NCBI GenBank assembly: GCA_900763685.1
Contig: CAAFLF010000044.1
Location: 1 to 36,057 of the forward strand
Source: an uncultured Oscillospiraceae bacterium
GTDB taxonomy: Bacteria > Bacillota > Clostridia > Oscillospirales > Oscillospiraceae
Length of the DNA: 36,057 bases
Reading direction: 5' to 3'
Below are positions 23,547 through 31,802 of the stretch, piece after piece; within the stretch, counting starts at the first letter, position 1, and every line of letters begins with the position of its first letter. The position numbers were made by a program, and so were the translations under genes. The notes under the pieces were generated by a model. The model worked only from the letters and a program-made list of their open reading frames with translations, was not told where the DNA came from and searched no databases.

Positions 23547-24422
23547 TCAGAAAAGCTCCACCTGGTCGGGGAGGAGGTCGCTGCCGATGGCCTTGTGCTG
23601 GCGCTGGGTCTCCCGGTCCAGGCGCTCGGTGATGGCGATGCGGCGGAGGATGTCCTTGGCGGTGGTGTCCAGGGCGGTGCCCTCGGAGTAGTCCGCCGGG
23701 AAGATGAAGTCCACCCGGCCATCCTCCAGCAGCTTCTCGACGCCCGGGCGGTTCGCGGACTGGTAGACGGCGATGGCCTGGCCGCCGTAGGAGCGCATCA
23801 TCTTCATGCAGGGCACGTCCGAGAGGCCGTCGCCCACGTAAATCATGTTGTGGAAGGGCACCCGCTTGGAGTCGTCGGGCATGGAGTCGTTGAGGGTCTT
23901 GTCGTCGGAGATGTCCAGGACGCCCTTGTTGATGCGGTAGACGAACTGGGTCTTGTTGGTGAAGTTGACCGCAAGTTTCGGCCAGACGGGCTTGCCGGAG
24001 GGGTCATAGTAGAACTCGCTCGCGTAGATCTCCTTGAACTCCCCGGCGATGGAGCAGCCCTCGATGATCTCCCGCAATCCGGAGGAGATGACATAGTGCT
24101 CCACCTGGACCCCCAGGCTCTCGCCGAAGGCGTTGATCCGGGAGAACCAGTCCTGGACGCCGGGAAAGAGGACGATGCCCCTCCCCTTCTCCACCAGGTC
24201 CTGCCGGGTCACGGGGACGCCCCGCTTCTCCGCCTCCCGGATCATGGTGTACATGTAGGCGAGAATGCCGTCCATCCGGCTCTGGCGGCCGAAGCCGTTG
24301 GCGATGGGCCAGAACTCCGAGGGCTTCAGCCCCAGGGAGGGGATGAAGGCGTAGTCCTGCATGTCCGTGGTGCAGAGGGTCTTGTCGAAGTCGTAGAGGA
24401 AGGCGATGATGGGGGTGGTCAT
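23547..24422 (-). CDS. HAD-superfamily phosphatase
   Basis: A 291-aa cytoplasmic hydrolase with the HAD motifs in order: motif I DFDKT (D11, D13), motif II VISSGL near 113, a lysine region around 150-180, and motif III YVGDGLSDVPCM near 197. The large cap between motifs I and II is helical. The closest recognisable type is the SerB/phosphoserine-phosphatase-like group, but the substrate cannot be told from sequence. AAAGGAGG stands before the ATG at a good distance. It follows the divIVA terminator and has its own terminator, so it is probably expressed separately or by read-through. Confidence 0.85.
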   Translation of the reverse strand: MTTPIIAFLYDFDKTLCTTDMQDYAFIPSLGLKPSEFWPIANGFGRQSRMDGILAYMYTMIREAEKRGVPVTRQDLVEKGRGIVLFPGVQDWFSRINAFGESLGVQVEHYVISSGLREIIEGCSIAGEFKEIYASEFYYDPSGKPVWPKLAVNFTNKTQFVYRINKGVLDISDDKTLNDSMPDDSKRVPFHNMIYVGDGLSDVPCMKMMRSYGGQAIAVYQSANRPGVEKLLEDGRVDFIFPADYSEGTALDTTAKDILRRIAITERLDRETQRQHKAIGSDLLPDQVELF

Positions 24423-24465
24423 GGGGGGGACCTCCTTTGGGGGCCGGTGGGCCGGGGAATGGGAA

Positions 24466-24494
24466 GGAAAAAGAGGCGGCCGGGGCCGCCTCTT
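24466..24494 (-). terminator. Terminator after divIVA
   Basis: Eleven-base arms 24471-24481 and 24484-24494 pair perfectly; on the minus strand a T-run (24472-24468) follows. It ends the long miaB-divIVA series, 12 bases after the divIVA stop. Confidence 0.8.
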
Positions 24495-24506
24495 GAGGGT
24501 CGCGCG

Positions 24507-25223
24507 TTAGTAGTTCTTCCCGAACTTCAGGTCATCCAGCGGCGGGATGCGGCGGGTGGGCTCGTCATCCTCCGAGGCGAAGGGGTTGCCCTCGGGGTAA
24601 TCGTCGGCGGGGGGCTCCGGCTGGGGTTCGGGTTCGGGCTGGGGTTCGGGTTCGGGCTGGGGTTCGGGTTCGGGCTGGGGAGCGGGCTCCGGCTCGGTCT
24701 CCGCAAGGTGCTCGTGGATGGCCTCCGCGGCGGCCTCGGCCTTGTCCTCCTCCGGGGGCAGCTCCGGCGAGACGGCCAGGCCGTCCAGCCGGGAGAGGAA
24801 CTCCAGCTCCTTCTCGCAGGCGCTCCGGGCGGTGGCGATGAAGTCCGCCAGCTCCCGCTTGCCCTGGGCCAGGCGCTCCTCAGACTCCCGGCGCTGGCGG
24901 TCCAGCTCGCCCATCTGGGTCTGGGCCTCGGCCTTCGCCTGGGCCAGCATGCCGTCCCGCTTCTGCTCGGCCTCCTTCACGATGGAGTCCGCCATCTTCT
25001 GGGCGGTGAGGAGGGTGGCGCGCATGGAATCCTCCGTGGCCCGGTAGTCCTCCACCTTCTCCACCAGGACCTTCAGCTTGGACTTGAGGGCGGCGTTCTC
25101 CTTATAGAGGGCGGAGTAGTCATCCGACAGCTCGTCCAGAAACTCGTCCACAGAGGCCATGTTGTAGCCGCCCATGACGGCCTTGGGGAACGCGCGGCTC
25201 GCGACTTCCTGCGGTGTCAGCAT
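24507..25223 (-). CDS. divIVA: DivIVA-domain cell-division/polarity protein
   Basis: DivIVA proteins bind curved membrane at division sites and poles and recruit partners. The 238-aa protein starts with the DivIVA membrane-binding domain (MLTPQEVASRAFPKAVMGGY, about 1-60), followed by a long coiled coil (about 30-145) and an acidic tail in which Pro-Glu repeats (about 178-206) come from three perfect 18-bp DNA repeats plus flanking variants. GGGAGG is 9-10 bases before the ATG. It is 15 bases after sepF, the usual division-gene context, and is the last gene of the series before a terminator. Confidence 0.92.
   Translation of the reverse strand: MLTPQEVASRAFPKAVMGGYNMASVDEFLDELSDDYSALYKENAALKSKLKVLVEKVEDYRATEDSMRATLLTAQKMADSIVKEAEQKRDGMLAQAKAEAQTQMGELDRQRRESEERLAQGKRELADFIATARSACEKELEFLSRLDGLAVSPELPPEEDKAEAAAEAIHEHLAETEPEPAPQPEPEPQPEPEPQPEPEPQPEPPADDYPEGNPFASEDDEPTRRIPPLDDLKFGKNY
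24621..24674. repeat. Three perfect 18-bp tandem repeats inside divIVA
   Basis: The unit CTGGGGTTCGGGTTCGGG occurs exactly three times (24621-24638, 24639-24656, 24657-24674) with degenerate copies on both sides. On the coding strand it encodes the PEPEPQ repeat. Its 18-bp period keeps the frame, so copy number can change without breaking the gene. Confidence 0.9.
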
Positions 25224-25238
25224 TGTTCTCGCCCTCCC

Positions 25239-25679
25239 TTAGAAATACATGCCGCTGCTTTCCAGCTCGTCGATGAGATCCCCCTCGATGTCCACATGGT
25301 AGGGGGTGATGATGTAGGTGTTGGCGGCGATCTTCTTGATCTTGCCCTCCCCGGCGTAGGCCACGCCGGACAGGAAGTCGATGAGCCGCCGGGCGATGTC
25401 CTTGTTGGTGGACTCCAGGTTGATGACCACGGTGCGCTTGTCCTTCAGGTGGTCGGCGATCTCGGCGGCGTTCTCAAAGCGCTCGGGCTTCACCAGCACC
25501 ACCTTCAGCTGGGTGGTGGCGTGGATGTTCACCACCTTGTTGTGGCGGTCCTCGCTCTTCACCCGCTCAAAGCTGGGCTCCCGGCGGGGGGGAGCCTCGT
25601 CCAGCTCGTCCTCGTCGTCATAGTCCTCGTCCTCGTCGTAGGGATGGGTCCATTTCTTCAGTTCGTCCAAGATGCTCAT
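25239..25679 (-). CDS. sepF: Cell-division protein SepF
   Basis: SepF binds FtsZ and membrane and organises the Z-ring. The 146-aa protein has the N-terminal amphipathic start MSILDELKKW, an acidic linker (about 15-35, Asp/Glu-rich), and the conserved SepF core (about 50-135: VVLVKPERFENAAEIADHL ... TVVINLE ... RRLIDFLSGVAYA). An in-frame ATG 18 bases upstream contains the ribosome binding site, so I start at 25679 (GGGAGG 10 bases before). It lies between yggS and divIVA as in other Firmicutes. Confidence 0.94.
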   Translation of the reverse strand: MSILDELKKWTHPYDEDEDYDDEDELDEAPPRREPSFERVKSEDRHNKVVNIHATTQLKVVLVKPERFENAAEIADHLKDKRTVVINLESTNKDIARRLIDFLSGVAYAGEGKIKKIAANTYIITPYHVDIEGDLIDELESSGMYF

Positions 25680-25711
25680 ATTGGAAAAGCCTCCCATCAG
25701 GCGGGCCCTTT

Positions 25712-26413
25712 TCAGGTGGCCGCCCCGTAATTTCTGGCGCCGAAAATGGCGGTGCCCACGCGGACCACGGTGGCCCCGGCACGGATGGCTTCCTCAAAAT
25801 CGCCGCTCATGCCCATGGACAGGTATTTGAATTCATTATGGAACAATTTCTCGTTGATGTCAACAGAAAGCGCCCGGACTTTTTCAAAATAGGGACGGCT
25901 TTCCCGGGGATCGGCGCAGACCGGCGGGATGGTCATAAGGCCCCGGACCCGGACGTTGGGCATCCCCAGGGCGGCTTCCGCAGCGGAGTAGACCTCGGAG
26001 ATGGGGAGGCCGCCCTTGCTCTCCTCCCCGGCGGCGCTGACCTCCAGCAGGATGTCCTGGGTGACGCCCCGCTTCTCCGCGAGGCGCTGGACCTCCTGAA
26101 GGAGGGGGAGGGAGTCGATGGACTCGATGAGGTCCACCCGGCCCACGAGATACTTCACCTTGTTGCGCTGCAGGCGGCCGATGAAGTGGAGGGCGGCGCC
26201 GGCGTAGGCCCCCTGGGCGTCCTTTTCCAGCAGCTCCTGGACCCGGTTCTCCCCCAGGGCGGTGAGGCCGCCGGCGATGGCCTCCCGGCAGGCGGCGGCG
26301 TCGTTCATCTTGCTGGCGCCCACCAGCAGGATCTCCTCGGGCTTACGCCCGGCGCTCTCCGCGGCGGCGGCAATGCGGGAGCGGACGGCGGCGATGTTTT
26401 CAGCGATGGACAT
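25712..26413 (-). CDS. yggS: YggS/PLPBP-family pyridoxal phosphate homeostasis protein
   Basis: Binds PLP and influences B6 and amino-acid pools; no enzymatic reaction is established. The 233-aa protein is an alanine-racemase-like barrel with the PLP lysine K35 (VGASKMND), HFIGRLQRNKVKYL near 75 (usually HFIGHLQ), SMGMSGDFEEAI near 198 and VRVGTAIFG near 218. AAAGGAG is 8 bases before the ATG. Its place upstream of sepF is a long-known Gram-positive arrangement. Confidence 0.94.
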   Translation of the reverse strand: MSIAENIAAVRSRIAAAAESAGRKPEEILLVGASKMNDAAACREAIAGGLTALGENRVQELLEKDAQGAYAGAALHFIGRLQRNKVKYLVGRVDLIESIDSLPLLQEVQRLAEKRGVTQDILLEVSAAGEESKGGLPISEVYSAAEAALGMPNVRVRGLMTIPPVCADPRESRPYFEKVRALSVDINEKLFHNEFKYLSMGMSGDFEEAIRAGATVVRVGTAIFGARNYGAAT

Positions 26414-26441
26414 GGAAGCGCTCCTTTCTCTTTGGCGGGGG

Positions 26442-27725
26442 TCAGCGGACCACGGCGCCGTCGGACAGTTCCTTGGCGGTGAGGATGATCTCCTCCCCCG
26501 GGCGGAGGCGGAGGCTCTCCTTCTCGGCGGCGGCTTTTACCAGGGAGAAGCCGTCGCCGGTGTAGACCACGGTGACGGGCTTGAAGCGGGCCACCCGGCC
26601 CACCACGGTGTAAACGCCGGTGGTGCGGGTGGTGATCTCCTCCCCGTTCTCGCCGGTGGTGGTGACGGTGTCCACCCGCAGGGCGGTCTGGGGGACCCGG
26701 ATGCCCTCGGTGGTCTTCAGGATGATGGAGGCGCTCTGGTGGCGGAGGAGCGTCAGCTCCGAGAGGTACTCCCGGCCGGAGAGGATGACGAGAGTCCGGC
26801 CGTTCTCGCTCTCCCCCACCCGCCAGACCTCCGCCGGCAGGTCGTCCGCCGCGCCCTTGGAAAAGCGCAGGGTGACGCTCTGGCCTTCCTCAAGGTCCGC
26901 GGCGTCATCGTCCGGCAGAGCGGCGGCGTAGTACCAGCGGTCGGAGGTGATGAGCTTGCCCACGTTGGAGCTGACGGCGCTGTCCGCCGTCAGGGCGCTG
27001 AGGGCGGAGGGGGTCAGGGTATCCAGGCTCTCCGGGGTGAGGACGGTCTCGTAGCCGTCCACCACGGCGGAGTAGATGCCGCTCTTCGGGGCCGTCAGGG
27101 TGCGGACGGAGTTCGCCCCCTGGGCCGCCAGGGTCTTGCGCTGGGCCTGAAGCTCCGCGAGCTCCGCCGCGGCGTCCGTGCCGTCGCCCCGGCTGTAGTC
27201 CCGCTTCAGGACCAGGGAGCGGAGCTGGGAGATCTCGCTCTCCGCCTGGGCCAGGGCCCCGCCCTCCACCGCGCGGCGCAGGGAGAGGAGGGAATCCTGG
27301 ATCTGGCTGTCCAGCCGGAGGGAGGCCACGCCGCTGAGACTCTCCTCCGCGGCGTAGCGGAGCTGCTCGATGCGCTCATCCAGGCGGTCCAGCTCCGTCT
27401 GCCGGTCCAGGGACGCCTGGTCGGCGTAGACCTTTGCCACGGTGCCGCCCTGGGAGACCCGCTCCCCCTCCTGCCGGGTGAGGCGCAGGAGGCCGCTGCC
27501 CTCCCCGGGCAGGACCTGCTCCGCGCGGATGAGCCAGCCGTTGGCGCTGACGGTCTCCTCCACCTTGGTATAGGCCGCGGCGGCGGTGGAGAAGGGGTCC
27601 ACCAGGTAATCCCGCAGCTGCAGCCCGAAGTAGACCAGCACCAAAAGGCAGAGGGCCCCCAGGGCGACGCGGGAGAGGGTCCGGCTCTCCCGGGGGGGAG
27701 AGGCCTGCTTGTCCGATTCCTTCAT
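26442..27725 (-). CDS. HlyD-like membrane-anchored periplasmic-adaptor-type protein
   Basis: A 427-aa protein with a short cytoplasmic start, one membrane segment (about 18-37) and a large external part that looks like an HlyD/RND adaptor: a lipoyl-like half (about 60-95, GERVSQGGTVAKVYA), a helical hairpin (about 100-200), the second half with TAPKSGIYSAVVDGYE, and a beta-rich end. The open frame extends 150 bases upstream into hfq without coding texture; AAAGGAG lies 6 bases before the ATG at 27725, which is preferred. No transporter gene is nearby. It sits between hfq and yggS-sepF-divIVA, so a role at the division site or envelope is suggested by position only. Confidence 0.82.
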   Translation of the reverse strand: MKESDKQASPPRESRTLSRVALGALCLLVLVYFGLQLRDYLVDPFSTAAAAYTKVEETVSANGWLIRAEQVLPGEGSGLLRLTRQEGERVSQGGTVAKVYADQASLDRQTELDRLDERIEQLRYAAEESLSGVASLRLDSQIQDSLLSLRRAVEGGALAQAESEISQLRSLVLKRDYSRGDGTDAAAELAELQAQRKTLAAQGANSVRTLTAPKSGIYSAVVDGYETVLTPESLDTLTPSALSALTADSAVSSNVGKLITSDRWYYAAALPDDDAADLEEGQSVTLRFSKGAADDLPAEVWRVGESENGRTLVILSGREYLSELTLLRHQSASIILKTTEGIRVPQTALRVDTVTTTGENGEEITTRTTGVYTVVGRVARFKPVTVVYTGDGFSLVKAAAEKESLRLRPGEEIILTAKELSDGAVVR

Positions 27726-27762
27726 GGGGGGCTCCTTTCTGCCGCTGGGGCGGGGGTGAGGC

Positions 27763-27987
27763 TTAGTCCGCCTCGGTGAGGTCCACCGGGCGGATGGGGG
27801 CGATGGTGGAGATGGCGTGCTTGTAGATGATCTGCTGGCGGCCCTCGCTGTCCAGCACCACCACGAAGGCGTCAAAGCCCGTGAGGGTGCCCCGGAGCTG
27901 GAATCCGTTCATCAGGAAGAGGGTGACGGGCACCCGGTCCCGGCGGGCGCGGGTGAGGAAGAGGTCCTGCAGATTGGCTTTCGGCAT
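27763..27987 (-). CDS. hfq: RNA chaperone Hfq
   Basis: Hexameric Sm-like protein that binds A-rich and U-rich RNA and helps small RNAs pair. The 74-aa protein has the Sm1 motif ([24 protein letters not shown] is the N-terminal helix and first strand, in part) and the Sm2 motif IYKHAISTI near 54. Almost no C-terminal tail, as usual in Firmicutes. It lies 63 bases after miaA, a widely conserved neighbour pair. The ribosome binding site AAAGGAG is inside the 3' arm of a perfect 9-bp hairpin, suggesting translational control. Confidence 0.95.
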   Translation of the reverse strand: MPKANLQDLFLTRARRDRVPVTLFLMNGFQLRGTLTGFDAFVVVLDSEGRQQIIYKHAISTIAPIRPVDLTEAD

Positions 27988-27992
27988 GGTGT

Positions 27993-28023
27993 ATCGGCTC
28001 CTTTTTTCTCTTGTGGAGCCGAT
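27993..28023 (-). promoter_or_regulatory. Hairpin sequestering the hfq ribosome binding site
   Basis: On the minus strand ATCGGCTCC (28023-28015) pairs perfectly with GGAGCCGAT (28001-27993). The second arm contains the GGAG of the hfq ribosome binding site, 10 bases before the ATG. The 13-nt loop is ACAAGAGAAAAAA, an A-rich sequence of the kind Hfq binds. No T-run follows, so it is not a terminator. Confidence 0.6.
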
Positions 28024-28050
28024 GGAAAACGCTGCCTCCGGCTCCCAAGC

Positions 28051-28992
28051 CTATCCTAAGCCATGGGCCGTGAGGATTTCCGTCGAAATCCGGAGGGCGG
28101 CATCAAAATCCCGCTGATTTTCCCACTCGATCCAGTGGACATCCGGCACGTGCCGGAGCCAGGTGAGCTGGCGCTTGGCGTACTGCCGGGAGCGGAGCTT
28201 CACGGCCTCGATGGCCTCCTGTTCCGTACACGTCCCGTCCAAAACGCCCAGAAACTCCTTGTAGCCGATGGCCTGGAGGGCCGTGGCGTCCCGGGGGACG
28301 GAGGCGAGGAGCGTCCGGACCTCGTCCAAAAGGCCCTGGGCCACCATCTCGTCCACCCGCCGGTCGATGAGGGCGCGCTGGCGCTCCCGGTCCCGCCAGC
28401 GGAGGGCGATGGTCACGGCGTCGTACTTGGGGGGGCGGGCGGCCTCCTCCTCGTTCCACTGGGAAAGGGGCTTCCCGGTCTCCCGGTAGACCTCCAGCGC
28501 CCGGAGGATCCGTTTTTCATCCGAGGGGTGGAGCTTTTCGGCGCTGGCGGGGTCCACCCGGCGGAGCTCCGCCAGGAGGGGGGCCATGCCGCCCGAGCGC
28601 AGCTCCCCTTCCATGGCCTCCCGGACGGCGCCCCCGGCCTGGCCGGGGGCGAAGGTCCGGCCCCGGACCAGGGCCTCCATCCAGAGGCCGGTGCCGCCCA
28701 CCACGATGGGCAGCTTGCCACGGGCCAGAATATCCTCCACCACTGGGATGGCGGTCCGGGCGTAGCGCCCGGCGCTCCACGGCTCCCTGGGGTCGGCGAT
28801 GCCGATCATGTGGTGGGGGATGCCCTCCATCTCCTCCGGCGTGGGGGCGGCGGTGCCGATGACCATGCCCCGGTAGATCTGCATGGAGTCGGCGCTGACG
28901 ATCTCGCCGTCATAGCGCCCCGCCAGCAGGACGCCGAGTTTGGTCTTGCCGCTGGCGGTGGGTCCCGCCACGCAGACGATGGTTTTCGGCAT
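28051..28992 (-). CDS. miaA: tRNA dimethylallyltransferase
   Basis: Adds a dimethylallyl group to A37 of tRNAs that read codons starting with U. The 313-aa protein has the P-loop GPTASGKT (10-17), the DSMQIYRGM motif near 36, GGTGLWMEAL near 98 and the C-terminal RQYAKRQLTWLRH signature. GGGAGGG stands before the ATG at a good distance. It supplies the substrate for MiaB, which is encoded at the head of the same series. mutL ends 21 bases upstream; hfq follows. Confidence 0.95.
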   Translation of the reverse strand: MPKTIVCVAGPTASGKTKLGVLLAGRYDGEIVSADSMQIYRGMVIGTAAPTPEEMEGIPHHMIGIADPREPWSAGRYARTAIPVVEDILARGKLPIVVGGTGLWMEALVRGRTFAPGQAGGAVREAMEGELRSGGMAPLLAELRRVDPASAEKLHPSDEKRILRALEVYRETGKPLSQWNEEEAARPPKYDAVTIALRWRDRERQRALIDRRVDEMVAQGLLDEVRTLLASVPRDATALQAIGYKEFLGVLDGTCTEQEAIEAVKLRSRQYAKRQLTWLRHVPDVHWIEWENQRDFDAALRISTEILTAHGLG

Positions 28993-29013
28993 GGTCTCCC
29001 TCCCTTCCCGGGC

Positions 29014-31053
29014 TCAGGCCCGCTTGAAGAGCTTTTCCAGCTCGTACTTGGTGATCCTGACCGCCACCGGGCGGCCGTGGGGGCAGTACTTGACCTCCCC
29101 GCTCTGGACCCGGTCCACCAGAGCCCGCAGCTCCGCCGGGTCGCTCTTCCAGCCGCCCTTGATGGCGGCCTTGCAGGCCATGGTGTGGAGGAGGTCGTCC
29201 CGCCGCTGCTCCAGGCTCCGGCCGGAGCGGAGCTTGGCGGCGAACTCCTCCAGCGTGGCGGCGGCGTCCGCCGCGTCGATGTCCGAGGGCAGCTCCCGGA
29301 GGAGCACCGTGCCGTCGCCGAAGTCCTCGCAGGCGAAGCCCAGCCCTTCCAGGAGGGGCAGGTTTTCCAGGATGGCGGCGGCGTCCTCCCGGCTCAGCTC
29401 CACGGGGATGGGGGCAAGGAGCGTCTGGCGCATGGGGGGCTCCTGGGCGGCCTTCAGCCGGTCAAAGTTCACCCGCTCGTGGGCCGCGTGCTTGTCGATG
29501 AGGTAGACGCGGCCCTCCTCGCTCTCGCAGACGATGTAGGTGTGCAGGATCTCCCCGGCGATACGCCAGGGGGCCTCCCGGGGCTCCAGGGTCTCCTGCC
29601 CCGGGACCTCCGCCTTCAGGGACGGGATGGCCGGCGGCAGGGTGTGCTGGGGGGCGTCCCGCTGGACGGCTGCCGCCGGGATGGCGGGGCAGTAGGTCTT
29701 TCTCGGCGGCTCCGGGGGCAGGAGGCTCTCCTGCCGGGGAGCTTCCCGGGGCTCCGCCGGTTGGGGGGCTTCCCGCCGGGGGGCGGGGGCCTTCGTCGCG
29801 TAGGGGACCCGGCCGGCGCTGTCCGCCACTTTGGGGGCGGGGGCCCACTCACTGTTCCAGGCGGGACGGACCGAAGGCTTGGGGGCCTCCTGCCGGATGG
29901 CGGGGCGGGAGACCGGGGCCGCCGGGGGATTTTCCCGGGAAACGCCGCCGTTCCCGGCGGGCTTCGCACCCTCCCGGAAGGTCTTGGCGTCCATGCGCTG
30001 GAAGAAATCGTTCCTGGGGTTCGTGACCTCCGCGGCCGGGGGGGCCTTGGGGGCCAGGGCGGGGCTGTCGGTGTCCAGGCAGTCCATCACCGTGTGGTAG
30101 ACGGCGTCGAAGACCTCCTTCTCCCGGGCGAACTTTACCTGGGTCTTGGCGGGGTGGACGTTGACATCCACCAGAGGCAGGGGCAGCGTCACGTGGAGGA
30201 CGCAGCCGGGGAAGCGGCCCTTTAAGAGTTGGTTGCGATAGCCCTCCTCCACCGCGGCGGTGAGGAGCTGGGACTTGATGAAGCGGCCGTTGAGGAAGAA
30301 GAACTGCATGTTCCGGGAGCCCCGGCCCGCGAGGGGCTTCGTGACGAAGCCCTTTACCTCCACCTCTCCCCCCCGGCCGGAGACCGGCAGCAGGGACGTG
30401 GCGAAGTCCCGGCCCAGGGCGGCGTAGACGGCGGACTCCTCCCGCCCGTCGCCGGGGGTGTGGAGGGTGGTCTGCCCGTCCCGGATGAGACGGAAGGAGA
30501 CCTCCGGCCGGGAGAGGGCCAGATGCTGGACGAGAGCGCTGATGGCCCCGGTCTCGGCGCTGTCCTTCTTCATGAACTTCAGCCGGGCGGGGGTGTTGTA
30601 GAAGAGGTCGCGGACATAGATGGTGGTGCCCTCCGGCGCGGGGGCGGGCTCCGTCTCCCCCGGCACGCCGCCGGAGAGGGCGAGGCTGGCCCCGTGGTCC
30701 GTGCCGGTCTCCCGGCTGACGATCTCGATCCGGCTGACGGCGGCGATGGCGGCCAGGGCCTCCCCCCGGAAGCCCAGGGTGCCGATGTGGCCCAGGTCCT
30801 CCGCCGTGCGGAGCTTGGAGGTGGCGTGGCGCAGGAAGGCGGTGGGCAGCTCGGCGGGGGCGATGCCGCAGCCGTTGTCCGTCACCCGGATGAGCTTCAT
30901 GCCGCCGCCCCGGATCTCCACAGTGACGGCGCTGGCGCCGGCGTCCAGGGCGTTCTCCACCAGCTCCTTGACGACGCTGGCGGGCCGCTCCACCACCTCG
31001 CCGGCGGCGATGAGCTCCGAGACCTCCCGGGGCATCTCCTGGATATGGGGCAT
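29014..31053 (-). CDS. mutL: DNA mismatch repair protein MutL
   Basis: ATPase that couples MutS to strand incision. The 679-aa protein has the GHKL ATPase domain (about 1-330) with NALDAGAS, DNGCGI and GFRGEAL motifs, a long Pro/Ala-rich linker (about 340-490), and the C-terminal domain with a nuclease-type motif DKHAAHERVNFD around residue 519 (a variant of DQHA-x2-E-x4-E: K for Q and D for the last E) and CPHGRP near 655. The start is the ATG at 31053: AAAGGAGG is 8 bases before it, and the GTG nine bases upstream overlaps that site. It lies between the CPBP protease and miaA. Confidence 0.95.
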   Translation of the reverse strand: MPHIQEMPREVSELIAAGEVVERPASVVKELVENALDAGASAVTVEIRGGGMKLIRVTDNGCGIAPAELPTAFLRHATSKLRTAEDLGHIGTLGFRGEALAAIAAVSRIEIVSRETGTDHGASLALSGGVPGETEPAPAPEGTTIYVRDLFYNTPARLKFMKKDSAETGAISALVQHLALSRPEVSFRLIRDGQTTLHTPGDGREESAVYAALGRDFATSLLPVSGRGGEVEVKGFVTKPLAGRGSRNMQFFFLNGRFIKSQLLTAAVEEGYRNQLLKGRFPGCVLHVTLPLPLVDVNVHPAKTQVKFAREKEVFDAVYHTVMDCLDTDSPALAPKAPPAAEVTNPRNDFFQRMDAKTFREGAKPAGNGGVSRENPPAAPVSRPAIRQEAPKPSVRPAWNSEWAPAPKVADSAGRVPYATKAPAPRREAPQPAEPREAPRQESLLPPEPPRKTYCPAIPAAAVQRDAPQHTLPPAIPSLKAEVPGQETLEPREAPWRIAGEILHTYIVCESEEGRVYLIDKHAAHERVNFDRLKAAQEPPMRQTLLAPIPVELSREDAAAILENLPLLEGLGFACEDFGDGTVLLRELPSDIDAADAAATLEEFAAKLRSGRSLEQRRDDLLHTMACKAAIKGGWKSDPAELRALVDRVQSGEVKYCPHGRPVAVRITKYELEKLFKRA

Positions 31054-31090
31054 AAGGGGCACCTCCTTTGGGGGATAGAGAGTGAAAGCG

Positions 31091-31798
31091 TTACAGGATG
31101 GTCACGGCGCTGAGGAGATTTGCCAGGACATGGACGCCCAGAGACGCCCAGAGGGTCCCGGAGCGGTCGTAGCACCAGGCCAGGACCAGGCCCGGCACCA
31201 GGTACTGGAGCATCAGGAGGAAGTAGGTGAGGTCCTGGTGGACGGCGGCGAACTGCCAGACGTGGAGGAAGGCGAAGAGGAGACACGAGACCGCGTAGGC
31301 CACCGCCCGGCTGCGGGACTTCAGTCCCCCGAAGACCAGGCCCCGGAAGAGGACCTCCTCAATGAAGGGGGCCAGCAGCACCACGATCAAAAGGGTGGAC
31401 CAGGGGGCGGAGCGGATCTGGGCGGAGATGACGGAGTCGTTGAGGTTCACCCGGTTATGGAGCCAGGCGGCGCTGAGTCGGAAGAAGAGCTCGTTGAGGC
31501 CGTAGAGGGCCACGAGGCCCACGCCCACGGTCTGGCAGGCTAGCCCTAAGTTATCGAGAAAGCGGCGGCTGGTGCGGCAGAGGTAGCCGTGGAAGATCAC
31601 AATGGTCACGGCGAAGAGGAGGTAGTAGTAAATGGCGTTTTCCAGGGAGGCGGAGAGGCTCAGGTCCAGCAGCTTTTCCGCGAGACGGAAGGCCGGGGAC
31701 TTCGCGAGGGGCAGGACGAAGAGGTACAGCGCCAGGAAAATGAGCCCTGCCACCGTCTCCCCATGGGAGAGGGCGGCGGAGGATTTCTTCTTTGCCAT
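31091..31798 (-). CDS. CPBP-family intramembrane metalloprotease
   Basis: Predicted integral membrane protease of the CPBP/Abi family. The 235-aa protein has about eight hydrophobic segments and the three family motifs: EEVLFRG (E147, E148, R152), FAFLH (H179) and HVLAN (H223, N227). Family members process prenylated or bacteriocin-like substrates in some organisms, but no substrate can be named here. The ATG is 4 bases after the mutS stop and its GGAG lies within the mutS end, so it is coupled to mutS. An insertion between mutS and mutL is slightly unusual. Confidence 0.9.
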   Translation of the reverse strand: MAKKKSSAALSHGETVAGLIFLALYLFVLPLAKSPAFRLAEKLLDLSLSASLENAIYYYLLFAVTIVIFHGYLCRTSRRFLDNLGLACQTVGVGLVALYGLNELFFRLSAAWLHNRVNLNDSVISAQIRSAPWSTLLIVVLLAPFIEEVLFRGLVFGGLKSRSRAVAYAVSCLLFAFLHVWQFAAVHQDLTYFLLMLQYLVPGLVLAWCYDRSGTLWASLGVHVLANLLSAVTIL

Positions 31799-31802
31799 AG
31801 GG

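Noticed and set aside
24621..24674. Tandem repeat considered as a CRISPR or minisatellite
   Set aside because: Units are contiguous without spacers and encode the DivIVA Pro/Glu tail in frame.
23430..25730. Long + strand open frame across the HAD, divIVA and sepF genes
   Set aside because: It crosses three well-supported minus-strand genes and a terminator, and its product is Gly/Leu/Val repeat-like with no recognisable domain.
27726..27875. N-terminal extension of the HlyD-like gene into hfq
   Set aside because: The extra residues lie out of frame over the hfq coding sequence and the ribosome binding site points to the ATG at 27725.
28063..30225. Long + strand open frame opposite miaA and mutL
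   Set aside because: Antisense shadow of two conserved genes; no ribosome binding site and no motif.
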